Of a stretch of 64,000 nucleotides of DNA, positions 31,140 through 43,781 are shown one piece after another. Position 1 is the first letter of the stretch. Each line of letters begins with the position of its first letter. The notes below the pieces were generated by a model. The model saw nothing but the letters and a program-made list of their open reading frames with translations. It did no database searches and was not told the origin of the DNA. This DNA is from Bisporella sp. PMI_857 (taxonomy: Eukaryota; Ascomycota; Leotiomycetes; Helotiales; Helotiaceae). The position numbers and the translations under genes were made by a program. The DNA lies in assembly GCA_021307315.1 (NCBI GenBank), contig JAJSPD010000003.1, positions 744,001 through 808,000 of the forward strand. The letters run 5' to 3'.

Positions 31140-34100
31140 TCACCAGAACAGTTCCAAGAACTGGTCAAACCAATTACGAGCCGCCTCTTTGCCCTGCTTG
31201 TGCACATGATCACGTACAGGTGATGGAATAAAGTATCCCGGTGGAGTGTATACTGGCAGAGTCGAAGTCAAGCTGCTTGAGCCAAGTGAGTTACTACCAT
31301 TAGAATCCGCAGAGCTTAGTACACCACCTTCTCTAGAGGTAGTGGGTACGGAATACTCTTCGCTACCCAATGATGAACTAGAAGTGGAGTTTCCTCCTGG
31401 CGTAGTTCCTGTCGAAGTGACAAATGTTGAGGGGACGGGTGATGTGGCTGAACTTGTCAGCTCTCCTGTGAATTGTTAACAAGAATATTGAAAACTAAGA
31501 TGAGAGAATATTACCTTGTACAGTTGAAGTCGCAGTGCGTGGGCCATCAGATGAAGATGACTGTATTGGCACGAAAGAGGTGCAGATAGAAGTGAGGTAT
31601 CCATATGCACCATAGCTTAGAGTGCAAGATGTTACCGCGACTTGAGTTGAATATGGAGCTGTACGAGTGGAGCTAATGGCAGTACTTGAAATTGGAGCTA
31701 CGGAGCTGGCGGTCCCGCCACCCGAAGCGCTTGATACCAGATTACTCGATGTTTTACTAGTACTTGTAGAAGAAAGATCAAGTACTGAATCGGTAGGGTC
31801 AGTGGAGGAAGTTGAATTGCTCAAGGTTGGATATGGGGAGGATGAGCTTAAAGAGCTTTCTCCGCCACTGCCAAATGAAGTCGGACTTGCTGCACCAGTT
31901 GGCCCAGAAGAGAGGGTAGAGTTAGCCGGTGTCACGATAGAGGTATTCGAGATTGGGGAGCTTGTTACTGTTGGCCTCGCTGATGCAGTACTATTTGATA
32001 TAGGCGAGTATGGTACGCTTGAGCCCAAAGTAGTTTCTCCTCCACCACTAGATGACGTTGGATAGGGAGGCGTCGATGAGCTTGAAAAGCTTGAAAAACC
32101 ACTTGCCAATGAGGTTGAAGGTCCCGTTCCCGTAGGTCTAACTATTGTGGTAGAGTTAGAAGCAGGATATGGTGCTGATGTTCCAGGATCCAAAATCGAC
32201 GAAGTTTCCTAAGCAAGCAAGGTCAGAAAATTTCACCAAAATTTGCGAGTTACGAGATTAGACTTACTGAGTAGTTGCCTGTTCTTGTTGGACCTGCAGA
32301 GACGGTAGAATTTGAAGTCGGGTATGGAACACTAGAAGGACTTGATGGACTTTGTCCATCATTTGCAAATGATGATAATCCGGTTCCTGTTGGTCCAACA
32401 GAAAATGTCGCGTTGGAGATTGGAAATAGCGTAGAAGACGGGCTGTTCGATGATATAAAACTCCCAGAGACACTTGATCCGCCACTAGCAAAGGTGGACG
32501 GATGAACTGTACCAGGATTTGTAGGCCCGCTAGAAGTGGAGTTGTGCTTTGTAGGGTATGGAGGCGAGGCTGCCGATGCCGAAGAAGATACTCCTCCATA
32601 AAAGCTGGATGCCGACGTAGAAATTAACCCCCCACTTGCAAAGCTTGAAGAAACCGTGGTTCCTATTGGGTCTCCAGCAGATGTCTCATTACACGATGTT
32701 GGATATGGGTAAGGAGGTATTGAAGTGCCAGAGGAGAAACTCAAGGCTCCTGAGACAGCTGTAGAGGTACCGATAATAATGGCAGTTGGCCCAGTTAGTC
32801 TTCCCGAAGTTGTCGAGTTTCCAACTGGATATGGAACTGAACTTGTCATATCTCTATTATATGGTTAGCAATAATAGCAACAAAGGCTAATTCATTACAT
32901 ACCCTCCAGAATCTGAGGTAATGCTTCCAGAAACAGTTGAGCTAGAGGATGAGGTGGCAGGGCCACTGTACGGGCTAGTCGGAGACACAGTTCCTGAACC
33001 TGTAGGTCCAGCTGTTGAGGTCGAGTTTGGAAATGGATATAGACCGGAGGTGGTCAAATTTAATGCTGCAGTTGATAGTCCTCCGTATGGCGCCCTTGAT
33101 GATGTCAATCCTCCAGTACTGGAAATGGTAGCCGCCGTGTTATGGCCCGGAAGGGGGACTGAGGTCGAAGTAAAGTCACTGGAGGCTGTTGATGAAGGTA
33201 CTTTGAAGTCCGTGGAGAGGGATGCTGAGGATGAGGATGAACTATGGGGGTCAACCGTCGCTGTTGAATTACTCAGTGGATATGGAATCGATGAACTGGT
33301 ATTACAAGACGATGTAGAGACAAAGCCACTGACAGATGATGAGGTCAGCCCACCGTTGCTTCGAGTCGTTGGTCCGCCTGAGCTGGTGAGACTTCCGTTC
33401 GAACTAGGTGATGCTGGCCTGGGTGAGGATGTTGAGTTCGGGTATAAGATAGAAGAGTTTGACAATGATACAATGATACTCAAGGAAGCCCCGGACCCAC
33501 CTGGAACGCTAGTTGTCAGTGTAATTACAGCTGTCGAGGTGAGATATGTAGTTGATTCGATCTCACTAGAGCTGGAGACGGACGAAGGGTCAATCGCTGA
33601 GGAGCTGCCAGTGTTCGCGGTCGATGTACTACTCAAAATCGAGCTCTGCGTTGTGACTGAGCTCTGTCCAGATGAAGAAGCCGTAGTTGAGAGTGGTTGG
33701 GCAGTTGTAGTAGCTTCTCTTACCAAACACGAGCATGCAGAAGATATGCGTATGGGTGATCCAGAGCATTGTGAGACATATACAGGAAGTCCAGTTGTTA
33801 TCGTATTGGCCGTGGTGGTATAGGTAGCACAGAACTTAGCGACAATACTAGACGAGCGAATGAATTGACGGTAGCAATTGTTGTGGCTGCACTTCAAACT
33901 TGAAGACGTAGGTACGAAAGTATATTGGCTCAAGCTGGGTGGTGTAATAACACTGCTACCAACACCCGATGGTGATCTGTTCGAAGACTGTAATTCATTT
34001 AAAGTCAGCAACTTCCCTTAACTACAAGTCTTTAATTAACATACCACCGAAGCAGTCGATCTAGTGGTCGAAATTCCCGGACCATGACTGGATAAAAAAA

Positions 34101-35392
34101 GCCCACCCGACACAGAAGATACACCACCTTGACTACTTGAATTAGCCACAAAGGACGATGAGGCAGAGGCTGTAATGCTCGGCTGCACAGGTGTAGAGTT
34201 TAGGCCCGCTGATGGAGTCAGCGGAACACCGCTAGATGACGGAATAAACGTAGAAGCTCTGCGTAGATGTAGTTTAGCGAACGATCAACCAAATCTAGAC
34301 AGAAAGACAACTTACGTGAGACTACCATGAGTTGAAGAGGAAGTGGTGGTGGAAGCGCTCGAAATGCTCGAAATGGAGAGCCCAGAAGCTGAAGATAGTC
34401 TAGAAATCGTCTGTGCTACAGGCGGTGGACAATTATCCCCATAACAAATGCTTAGGACAGATGAGCTAATAGCCCCTTGTGCGGTACTTGTCCCTAAAAA
34501 CGTAGAGGATAGGCTTTGCCTATATCCCATATTAGACCTCTACGGCTCATGAAGCAAAGGTACCCTACTCCATTAGACATAGGCAGAAAATATTACTTAC
34601 AGAATATATACACTTGGCACCTTAACAGTCGAAGACACAGAAGACAGACTTGGCCCAGCAGACGAAGTGCCCCTAGATGATGAATAAACTGAATCAAATG
34701 TCCTGGAGGACGCAACTGGCGTACCATGGGACTGGCCGGGACTAGACAAGGATATGGTTAATATGCTTCCACAAGGGAGTTGATCTACCATCAATTATGG
34801 CATACATAGGCGAAAAATTGGGGTTGAGTATTACTCACTCCGTGGCAGTAGTGGAGGACCGGCCACTACTGCTAGTAACTCCCCCAACACTAGATGTCCC
34901 CGTGTTTGGATCTTCAGAGCTGACAATAGATGATGAATAAACAGAAGAGCTGGAGAGTCCTGTTCCATATATGACAGAGCTTCCAGTGAACAAACCGCTC
35001 GAAACTCCAGGAGAGGAAGCAAAATGAGACGAAGTAGCAGTAGATGAGTGAGAGGTAGAGACAGTATCTGAAGCTTGCCATTTGTGTTAGATGTGCAGTG
35101 ATAAAGTAACAGCAAGAAACTAACCAGGAGATGTGGAATCTCCATTACTTTGCGAAGTGGTCGAGATGCTGGAACTTGAAGTGGACCTTGTGGCGGTGGG
35201 CAGGGGGCCCGCGCCACCGTAAGAGTAATGTCCTCCATATTGTGGTGGTGCATAAGCTGTATATTCACGAGGAGCGTTCTCAGCAAGAGGGCCACGACGT
35301 TGAAGCCATGACGGCACCGCAGTTGCGCAAGGAGCCAAGGATAACAGTAGGCAGCTGGATAGTAAACCGGCCTCGAAGTTTTTGATCCTCAT
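31140..35392 (-). CDS. Ser/Thr-rich secreted cell-surface (adhesin-like) protein, 1254 aa
   Basis: Nine exons: complement(join(31140..31465, 31515..32208, 32268..32853, 32903..33987, 34045..34258, 34316..34537, 34601..34741, 34839..35067, 35125..35392)). Every junction keeps frame and all introns are GT-AG, 49-97 nt. The signal peptide is LLSSCLLLSLAPCATAVP (residues 9-26). Most of the protein is Ser/Thr/Pro/Gly-rich and surely heavily O-glycosylated, with a degenerate repeat of the type PYPxxNST...GPTG recurring through exons 6-8. A compact Cys-containing module sits at the start of exon 6 (SLKCSHNNCYRQFIRS ... KFCATYTTT ... VSQCSGSPIRISSACSCLV), a pattern seen in several fungal secreted proteins. 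The C-terminus (ARNWFDQFLELFW) is short and aromatic and does not look like a GPI signal, so surface retention is unclear. A cell-wall or adhesive function is inference from composition. Confidence 0.75.
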
Positions 35393-37328
35393 CTTGATCT
35401 GGCTGAGTGGACAGTGTCAGTCCTTATCAAGCACAATGGCATATGTTGATTATAAAGAGATTGGGAGTCGAAAGTTACTTACTGCCTCAAGTTCTAGGGG
35501 TTCGCTGCAAACCAGGCCCGAGGGGATAATAAAACGAGTGTGGTCCTTTCGGAGCAAGCGAGCATGTAGCGACTGACAATATAGAAGTAAAGATTGTTGG
35601 TATTGTGGAGTCAAAAAATCTTCGGAGACTCGGACATCAATTCGGAGTCTTGCCGTGCGAATGAAGTCGAAGGCTATGAAGTAGGAGAGAAAGATAAAGG
35701 TAGGAGGAGGATGGGATGGGGAGAGAAATATACCAAAGAGCAAACGGAATAAGCAGGGTAGAATCTAAGCTGCTTTTGGTAATGTGTGGAGCAGAAGGCG
35801 GTCCAGATCCAGAGAGAGAGAGAGAATAGGATATGGCAAGGACGAGGGAAGTGGGGAGGGGGGAATAGAGAAAATCGCAATGCCGGCTCTGCCATACTAG
35901 GAAATGGTACTCCTAGAGCCCAGCAGGATAGTGGCTGTAGCCTCAACCGGGGCACTTTGGTCTGGCCATACCAAAGAAAAATAATAAAGGGTTATCCACC
36001 ATATAATCGAATGAACATTTTGGAGGAAATTGCAGTCAATTCAGCCAATAAAATCACTTCGAAACAGAATTAATGTTGTCATGTATGTCACATTTCGTTC
36101 CACTATGTTGCACACGCCAAAAGCTCGGTTTGCGACAGCTCGAATCCCTTGGATATACAACGCTCTCACTTCCAGCCTTTGCGTTTCCTGGGCTGTGTTG
36201 ACAAAACTCGCCAAACGCTGACATTCACATACGGAGAATTTCCTCCTCCAATCTCATGCTCAATCTGGACACGAGCATATGTTCTGCTCTTTAGGACGGG
36301 TACCAAAGTTCAAGTTACACCACTGCCTAGGCACAAAAAGCAGATTACAGATCCGCTGCTAGCGATCCGGCGTAGCACTGTACCTGAAGATGATGCACGC
36401 TTCCATCGGAATCATCATCGAAAAAAAATTGTACCTGCATTATTCCACCTGTATTCCGTACCATAAACATGTAAACATAAGCTAGCACCCACACTGTGAG
36501 AGAGTTCTGCCCTAGATCTGCAGCTGTCTGAACTCTACTCTGGCTTGTGGAACTGACACGAAGCCTCAATGCATTGCTTTCCGTGAAAGCCGTGACATCC
36601 ATACTCGTACCCAGACGTGCAAACACTTGCGTGCCGTTAGATATGAAGCTGAGACCAAGTCTTTCGAATTTTGGCTTGCTCGTTTGCACGCAAGCCGTAA
36701 TTACGCTAACCAACTCTGTGACTACCTGGTTGTAGAGATATGGAATTCAGAAAGAACTACCGGGGCATTACACATGCGCACTTGCATCCCCAGCGTGCTG
36801 CAGCTGCAGCTCACCGCTGCTCGAGATTGTTTGCGTAGAGTTACAAGAATATAGAGATTTATGTGTCCCTCCACAACTTCGCCTTATGGTTTGATGGCAT
36901 ACATCGCGTCGCAAGTCCCGGATATAATGAGCAATTCTGGTAGACATGACATAAATGGTGCAATAGGCAGATCTATGAGAAAATAGCAGTATGCAATTTG
37001 TTGCCATTTATTCCCAACTCCACGCTATCAGAAACACTAAGTGAATAATGCAAGGAAACGAAACCTCTTGTCAGTTGCAGCTTCTTACACTCTCGTGTGC
37101 TGTGCAGCCCCGCCACTTAAGCTGAATCGGGTAAAGACCCCTTTGCAAAGACCGGCGTTACTAGTTGAGGATATGCTTACGGACTTTGGGAAATTACATT
37201 CCCATCTATTCGGACTTCTTGGCATCTTTTGCCAAAGAATCGCGAGCTTGAGCTGGAGATGTCATTTCAGTCACTATAATAATCAGGCTGAGTCAGTGTC
37301 GGCTCAGTAGGATAATGTCATTGCTGGT
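35393..37328. other. Long intergenic region, possible small ORF
   Basis: About 1.9 kb upstream of the Ser/Thr-rich gene. It includes a short AG repeat at 35811..35824 and pyrimidine-rich sequence on the minus strand at 35680-35800 that fits a promoter/5'UTR. The 122-codon minus frame at 36345..36713 is listed separately. Otherwise nothing recognised. Confidence 0.4.
36345..36713 (-). CDS. Possible hypothetical protein, 122 aa
   Basis: Open frame of 122 codons with reasonable amino-acid composition (LGLSFISNGTQVFARLGTSM, ALRLRVSSTSQSRVQTAADLGQ) but no family I recognise, no signal peptide and no obvious splice partners. A hydrophobic segment LTVWVLAYVYMFMV lies near residue 74. It could be an exon of a decayed gene or a chance frame. 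Treat it as tentative. Confidence 0.2.
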   Translation of the reverse strand: MVSVITACVQTSKPKFERLGLSFISNGTQVFARLGTSMDVTAFTESNALRLRVSSTSQSRVQTAADLGQNSLTVWVLAYVYMFMVRNTGGIMQVQFFFDDDSDGSVHHLQVQCYAGSLAADL

Positions 37329-38534
37329 TTATCGCTTACTTGCAGTGTTGTTGGACTCTATGTCCGCAGCCCATAAAGCAGCACCGACTGAAGACGTGTT
37401 AGTGTGGAAATGTTATATCGGCCAAGGGGGCTTACCTGTATTAGTGAAGGAGAACAAGATTGAAGCAAACGGAATGAGCTCTAGCAGAGTAGCAACAGTG
37501 CCGAATCTACGTAGAGTTAGCATCAAGGGCCAGAAAGTGAAGCCACTGATTGAAGAATAAGAGCTCCTCTAGATGCAGTATTCGGATTAAATCGACGAGT
37601 CTCGTACGCCAAGCCCAAAGCTTGTTAAATCTACATTGTGACGGAGATAAGCAACGAGAAAATGCTTACGCGGTATACGGAGCTGTATTCTCCTTGAGCC
37701 AAGCTTCTCTTTCAGAGTTGGACCACTTCTTGAGTTGGAAATACTAGAAGATGTTAGTTGGTAGCTCTGAAAAGGGGTGCATGACTTACTCGAATGTGTG
37801 CAGAATTCCCGCGAGTTCGGCCTTGAACAAGCACGAAAATGACAGTTCCAACGACTGGAATGAAGTTTAGAGGGAGATACATCAGATATCTGACTAAAGC
37901 CTTAGGCGTAAACTTCTCAAATGGTGATTTAAGTAGCTTTCCAAGTTTGCCAATCGGGTCATTGAAGTTTCCCGATTTCAGTTGTCTGCCTTCGGAGACT
38001 ACCCCAGTCTGATGTTTGGAAACCAACACTCCATCAAATGTATCAACTAAAGCATCTTGTATGATGAATGTACGCGAGAGGATTGTAATAAGTGTAGAAC
38101 TTTCACTGAGCGTGAGGAGGATGGTTGTGAATGCGGCCAAAGGTCCATTAACCCAAATTAATACTGCGAGTTGTGGCAGATACGCAAAAATGAACATGAA
38201 TGCAATAACCCCAACAGAGAGAGTCATAGTTGGAATCAGCTTGGACAATAGAGGCTTCCATAGTGATCTGTGACTGAGGAAGTAGAAGATTCCCTGGTAA
38301 TCGTCAGCCTTCGATCACTGATGGCCGAGAAACAGTTTGGCGGAATATGCGTACCTTGATAGGATATAAATAGGCGCCAGATTTAGCAGCAGAGTGTGCC
38401 AAAGCCTTCGCCTTATTGAAGTCCTCAATACTATCGTGTATCAGTTAGGAGAACTCTATGTTGCGAGTACTTGCTGCTTCAACTTACGCAACTTCTTTTG
38501 CTTTCGCCTTCGCGCTGTCGATTGTGCTGGACAT
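37329..38534 (-). CDS. RRT8/EI24-like integral membrane protein
   Basis: Polytopic membrane protein of 276 aa resembling the fungal RRT8/LDS group (EI24-like fold; yeast members localise to lipid droplets and the spore wall). CDS = complement(join(37329..37387, 37436..37506, 37670..37743, 37790..38293, 38355..38430, 38488..38534)), five GT-AG introns of 46-163 nt. Landmarks are a short N-terminal part (MSSTIDSAKAKAKEVA), a conserved GAYLYPIKGIFYFLSHRSLWKPL entry, hydrophobic segments TLSVGVIAFMFIFAYLPQLAVLIW and AAFTTILLTLSESSTLI, the family hallmark MYLPLNFIPVVGTVIFVLVQG, and a last hairpin FGTVATLLELIPFASILFSFTNTVGAALWAADIE. The 163-nt intron (37507..37669) is the least certain because it could hide a small exon, although the flanking frame fits without one. 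Confidence 0.82.
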
Positions 38535-39457
38535 GGTCGGTCGAGATATTTTTGAAGACAGGTTAGGTACGGGGAAGTAAGTAATGTGCAATGCCCGCGA
38601 CTACGTGCAGTATTTATTCCGCCTTGGGGGGGAAGATTCCTTTGTTGACGACCTGGTGATGTAGGAATCAGTGTCGTCATATGTGGCTGGTGTCCCCATG
38701 TTTCTTTTCAAGCCACCCCCACTCACTTCCAAATGACTTGCATATGCCTCAGTCCCACCAGAGATTTGATTTACTTTATCGAGATTTAGGCTGCTCACGA
38801 TTTGTGCTCTACTTGCTGATGATGCTCACGTCCGCTAGAATACATCTTAAGAACATCCCAATCCTACTTTCGGGGCAGATAGATTCAACCGCTGCCAGAC
38901 TGCAAAGTCCTCCACAGGATGGTCAGAATGGGATAGTAGCATGGCACAGGCCGATCAGCTAATTATCTTTCGGTGTTTTTCGGGTATCATAGAAACGAAT
39001 ACTTTACCTGCAATAGTTTCCCGGCTACTTCTTCAATATCGACCAGTGATCAGTAACCAGCTATTGTCAGATGATATGCCACACCCCATTACCTGCATGA
39101 CGTTCCACACAGACATGCCTTGAAAATCTACCTATGTGGAAATTAAGTAGCTACTGGTGGCTACACCTAAATGCCTCAGTCGATCATTAGTCTCTAGTAC
39201 TCGATTTACTACCCTTTCTACGGGGACATATACATCATAGACTTCGACAACAGGAAACCAAGGCATTTCCACAGAATGGAAACACTGTACCAAGGGCTCG
39301 AGCTGACCTTTTCCCGGTAACTCTTCTTAACAGGCTGTCTAATAGTGAATTGTGGTTCTAAAACATATATTTTTTATCAGAGCCCGGAGCACCATGTTTA
39401 TTAGCCAGAATGGACAGTGCTACAGAATTTATATGGTCACCAGAAGCCGCCTAGCCA
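38535..39457. other. Intergenic region
   Basis: About 0.9 kb between the RRT8-like gene promoter and the 3' end of the transporter gene. Short frames only; no domain, RNA gene or repeat recognised. Confidence 0.45.
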
Positions 39458-41519
39458 CTAGTTTCTCTTCGTAGCCACCACGTTTGGAGAGCTCTGCACA
39501 TCCAGGATTTCCTCACGAACAGTAGGCCCCTTCTCGCTGTCAACCTCCTCCGAGCTGGCCGCTGATAAGTCCTGTTCACGTTCTTGCGCCAACTGCATCT
39601 CAAGATCCGGATGCTTTTGCTTCCACCTTCTCATAAACCAAGTTCCGAGCATTAGACATGACCACATGGCAACTTCAAACACGAGGGCTGCTGGATAGCC
39701 ATGCGACCATTGCGGAGCTTCTACTGCGGGAAATGTCAAAAGTGGCACCCATATTTGAAACATGAATCCCATGGTCATCATGGAAGAGATGATCAAGCCT
39801 CGTTCGCCATAGTTCTCTTTCAGCTCGAAGTTGACCCAAGAGTACTACTAATTATTAATTCACGCAGTAGATTTCACTATGATGCGGTGCACTCACCAGG
39901 ATAGGCGATGCCATTCCCGAGAAACCACCGAAGTAGAAGGCCATGAATTTCAAGGTATCTGGAACATTCCATATTGTCAAAACAATCAATGCGAACAATA
40001 CGAAAGACTTGATTTATTAGCAGAACTCCTTTTGTTAATAAAGTTAAGAACACGGAGTACTTACGAACTGGAATGTGAACAATCCACGAAGACTCAAACT
40101 ACCAGCTAGGGTAGTCCCAAGCCACGACGATATAGCTCGAACGAGGTCAATGAAGGTGGGAAGGATATTTCTCATGGCGACTGAGTAGCCAGCCCATTTG
40201 AGCCAGAGTGCCATATAATTTGTCCAGTAATGCGCGAGGCACAAGAAACTATGAAATATCAGTGCTGCCCAAAACACTCGGGAATTCTCGTTAACTTACA
40301 CATAAGCAGGCACGCAAAACCAGAACATTGGCCGGGATAGTGTGTACTTGAAAGTCTTCCAAGTAATGCCTTCCTTCTCGACCGTGGGAATCCGTTTGAC
40401 GGCGAGGGCGTGTTCTTCTTCCGATATGAACCATCTTCGTGGCGATGTGGGAAGACCTGGCCAGAATGCAAATCCAAGAAATGAGATCGGAAGCGTTATA
40501 ATACCATCTTTTAGTCCACTGTTAATTTTCTAGATCTGCAAGGCGGACCAACGCAATAAAGTGGTAGTGGTAACTTACGAATTACAAACAGCCACCTCCA
40601 GCCAGAAAGTCCGAGAACGCCATTTAGGTTACGGTAAGCAGCCGCTTGGAGATACCCTGAGAACATTGATCCAAGGGAGTTACCCATGAACCAGACTCCA
40701 GCACGCTTGAATAGCTCCTCATTCTTGAACCAACTTCCGACTAAGCTTGATATTAGTCTTATTCTATACGAGAAGCATGCATTACCAAAGCTTACGAATT
40801 AGATGTGTGCCACCAAACGAAGATGCCTCGAGAAATCCAGTGAGTGCTCGAAGCAGATAAAGATGCCAACTTTTTCGAATGCGAGATTGGCAAAATCCAA
40901 TTATTGCCCATGTGATCTGTAAGGTAGGGAGCATGTAGGGTGCACTGCAGAGTGTCAAGTCTAGCCCGACCCCAAGTCTTATAAACTTACATCTTGGCTT
41001 TGGTCTGTAACACCATGAGGGGGATCTGTCCCGCAACATATGCCGCGTTGTCTGGATGGATTAGGCGCATGTTTGGAGGACGGTGATGTTCTGATATACT
41101 CACACGACATTTTATAGTAATTCAGCTCATTTCCATATGCGGCGAGATCTTCTTTCATTCCCGAGACATACGCGTTGGTGACATTCTGTTGACCAAGAAA
41201 CTAGTTCATCGTATGTTAGTAACTTCTGCAGAATATGTTGCTAAGCCCTAACAACCATACTCGACAGAAAACTATAATTTGTCAGACAAATCACAGTGCT
41301 CATGCATCCAAACTTACAGCTTAGGGAGCCATATATCAAAATAGCAAGATCGAGCTTGCGAAGCAACTTTCGTTCGGCTAATGGGTATGATGAGGCTGGT
41401 TTTGGTCAGCTTCTACAGCAACCAAATTTACAACGGGAAACCTCACGATACCAATCAAATACAGATATGACTACTGCCCCAACTTTGTTTCTCTTTACAG
41501 CTCGAATGATTCCAGGCAT
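39458..41519 (-). CDS. MFS transporter, Liz1/Dal5-type (pantothenate/vitamin/allantoate family)
   Basis: Twelve-TM major-facilitator permease of the anion:cation symporter (Dal5/Liz1/Tna1) group, 506 aa, probably a plasma-membrane H+ symporter for a small organic acid such as pantothenate or biotin. CDS = complement(join(39458..39844, 39897..40007, 40065..40248, 40300..40507, 40579..40740, 40796..40944, 40991..41051, 41104..41200, 41261..41271, 41318..41395, 41447..41519)). All eleven exons keep frame, and one exon is only 11 nt. Family landmarks: [92 protein letters not shown], then a His where relatives usually have Asp (exon 7/8 junction). The C-terminal tail is acidic and cytosolic. It is divergently arranged with the 2OG oxygenase gene. 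The nearest group by motif is Liz1; the substrate is inferred. Confidence 0.85.
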
Positions 41520-42465
41520 ATTGACAGGCTGCGATCTTTAAGGTCCAAATATGCGACCCGAGATACTGAAGCTGAGAAATCACCCTGGCCAATTTTAAGA
41601 AGCTGCTACTGTCATTTTAGGCGCGAGAGCTAGCTGCCTTTTTGTTCTCGAGATCCGTCCCATGGATATCTTAAAATGAGGCGCCATTTTTCTACAGATG
41701 ACGAGCGTGGCAATATCTTGCTCTTGGAATTGAAAATGGATGCATGGGCATGGTAAGGATTGCAATGTACCACTCTGATAGGTGTTAAGGAGCATCCAAG
41801 AAGTTGTATCAGTCTTCGCAACGGTCGTGCATACATATCGGTATGGAGAAGCTAGAGCATGAACGGGCAAATTGCATGCACTTCTTGAATAATAGCCATA
41901 TGTGGTCTCCATCACGGCCCTCTTTCTCGACTTGGCTCGTGCTCACTCCAGACTTTGTACTGTAACGGTCGAAAATAAGAGTTTTTCATTCGTTACATAT
42001 CCGTTCTGGAGCCGTCCAGTTTGTTGATTTACCCCTGACTTGTCCCTCACTTAGTAACTCCTCAGCGGAAACGCCATTCTTGGCATGAATTCGCACCTGA
42101 CTTATCTCCCATACAATTCACGAACTTTGCCCGAGGTCCTCTTATCTGCCCCTCATTCTTCGTCTTCCATCAAATTGATGTTAGGAGATCAACACCTGCA
42201 GCTTTCAAGAATGGGATTTCACTCCACTCTTCCCACCTGACAAGAAGCACGACATAGGCCGTTGAAGCACGTTATGGTCAAACGGGCAATTGGCGGATTG
42301 TGTATTTCGAAGTGTACACGAATGATTACTTCGAAGGAATGTGTAGTAGGCGCTACCCTCGAGACAGCCCTCAAAGAAAGAACCCATTAGCCCTGAGAAG
42401 GTAAAGCAAATAACAAGTGCAATATCAAGTGCCTATTCATCAAACCTTTGTGAAATCTATCCAAG
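41520..42465. promoter_or_regulatory. Divergent promoter region, transporter / 2OG oxygenase
   Basis: About 950 bp between two divergently transcribed genes: the Liz1-type transporter (start 41519, minus) and the 2-oxoglutarate oxygenase (start 42466, plus). Open frames inside it have no domain content. No palindrome stands out. Shared control is inferred from arrangement only. Confidence 0.35.
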
Positions 42466-43781
42466 ATGCCATCCGCGACACCACAGCTCTACCAATATTC
42501 CCACGTCCCGGAGACAGAGGAAAACTTAGATTGGGCGGATCGTAAGATCTTTATCTTGCCAGGGAAGCGATTTTGAATGATGGCTGATACGCTCTGCAGT
42601 TGCAACCGTCGACCTCTCCAAGTATGGCACACCGGAGGGGAACACAGAGCTTGCCGAGACCTTGATCAACGCTATCCGAAAGAAAGGCTTCTTCTACGTG
42701 ACCAATTTTGGCATATCTCAAGAGGCTGTAAATAGGCAATTCGCCTATGGTCAAGCTTTCTACGAGCTACCCCTTGAGGAGAAGCTCAAATACGTCCCTG
42801 ATCTCGACTCCGGGAACTATAATGGGTATAGACCAGCTGGCCGCAGGTTGCTTGGCGGCGGCATACCAGATAAGACTGAGGTCTGGAATATGGCGAGTAG
42901 GCGCAACTCTAGCAGACTTCATGGACCAGTGCTAATGGTAATTATAGCCAATGATGGACACATCACACAACCCCTTCCCAATTTGCTGTCAAAGAACCTC
43001 CCAGAGATTGAGGGATTTGCGAAGGACCTACATGACAAGGTCCTTGACCCACTGAACCACTTGATTGCTCTAGCTCTGGAGCTGCCAGAAGATTTCTTTA
43101 CCAAACTGCACAGATGGGAGGTTCACGACGAATCTCACCTCCGGTATATGAAATATTCCAAATTCTCCCAGGAGGAAATCAAGCAGCTTGGAGATGGACT
43201 TTGGTCCCGAGGTCATACTGATCTAGGCACAATCACCTTGCTTTTCCGCCAACCCGTAGCTGCGCTCCAAATAAAGGATAACGAGACAGGCGAATGGAAA
43301 TGGGCTAAACCTCTCGATGGAAGCCTCACAGTTAATACTTGTGACGCTCTCAGTTTTCTGACCGGCGGATATGTCAGCTCTACTATCCATAGGGTATGTA
43401 TACAGGTGTAACTGTGGTACGGAGCTATGCGCTGACACCTATTGTAGGTTTCGGTGCCACCCAAGGATCAACAGCATGTTGACCGTCTAGGACTGCTTTA
43501 TTTCGCACGGCCGCAGAACGACTTGGTACTGAACACTATCGACTCACCAGTTCTGAAGCGTGAAGGATACACACAAAATGAGCTGGAACGAGGCGGCCAC
43601 AAGGTGCCCACCATGGGAGGTCAGTGGCTTCGTCACATGGATACTCAGCATCCCTAATACTAACCTATGCGCAGAATTTACCATTTTGAAGCAGACATGG
43701 CAGCAGAAGAAGCGAGACGGTTATGAGCCGGATGAAGGCAGAGAAATCATTCCCGGCTTCAGAGGAAAGTACCATACGTAG
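42466..43781 (+). CDS. 2-oxoglutarate/Fe(II)-dependent oxygenase (ISP7/IPNS-like)
   Basis: Non-heme iron oxygenase of the isopenicillin-N-synthase/ISP7 superfamily, 382 aa. CDS = join(42466..42541, 42600..43393, 43448..43619, 43675..43781), three GT-AG introns of 54-58 nt. The N-terminal DIOX_N region covers VDLSKYGTPEGNTELAETLINAIRKKGFFYVTNFGI. The catalytic jelly roll carries the iron triad H231, D233 (RGHTDLGTITLLF) and H289 (SSTIHRVSVPPK), with the 2OG-binding Arg most likely R304 in HVDRLGLLYFARP. Fungal homologues act in nutrient signalling (S. pombe isp7 controls amino-acid permease expression) or secondary metabolism. Its divergent neighbour is a permease, which suits either. No signal peptide, so cytosolic. 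The exact substrate cannot be read. Confidence 0.88.

Noticed and set aside
32921..33823. 300-codon open frame antisense to the Ser/Thr-rich gene
   Set aside because: Low-complexity Ser/Thr codons on the minus strand rarely create stops in the reverse frame; the product is Val/Glu/Asp-rich with no domain. It is a shadow of the real gene. The same applies to 31667..32065.
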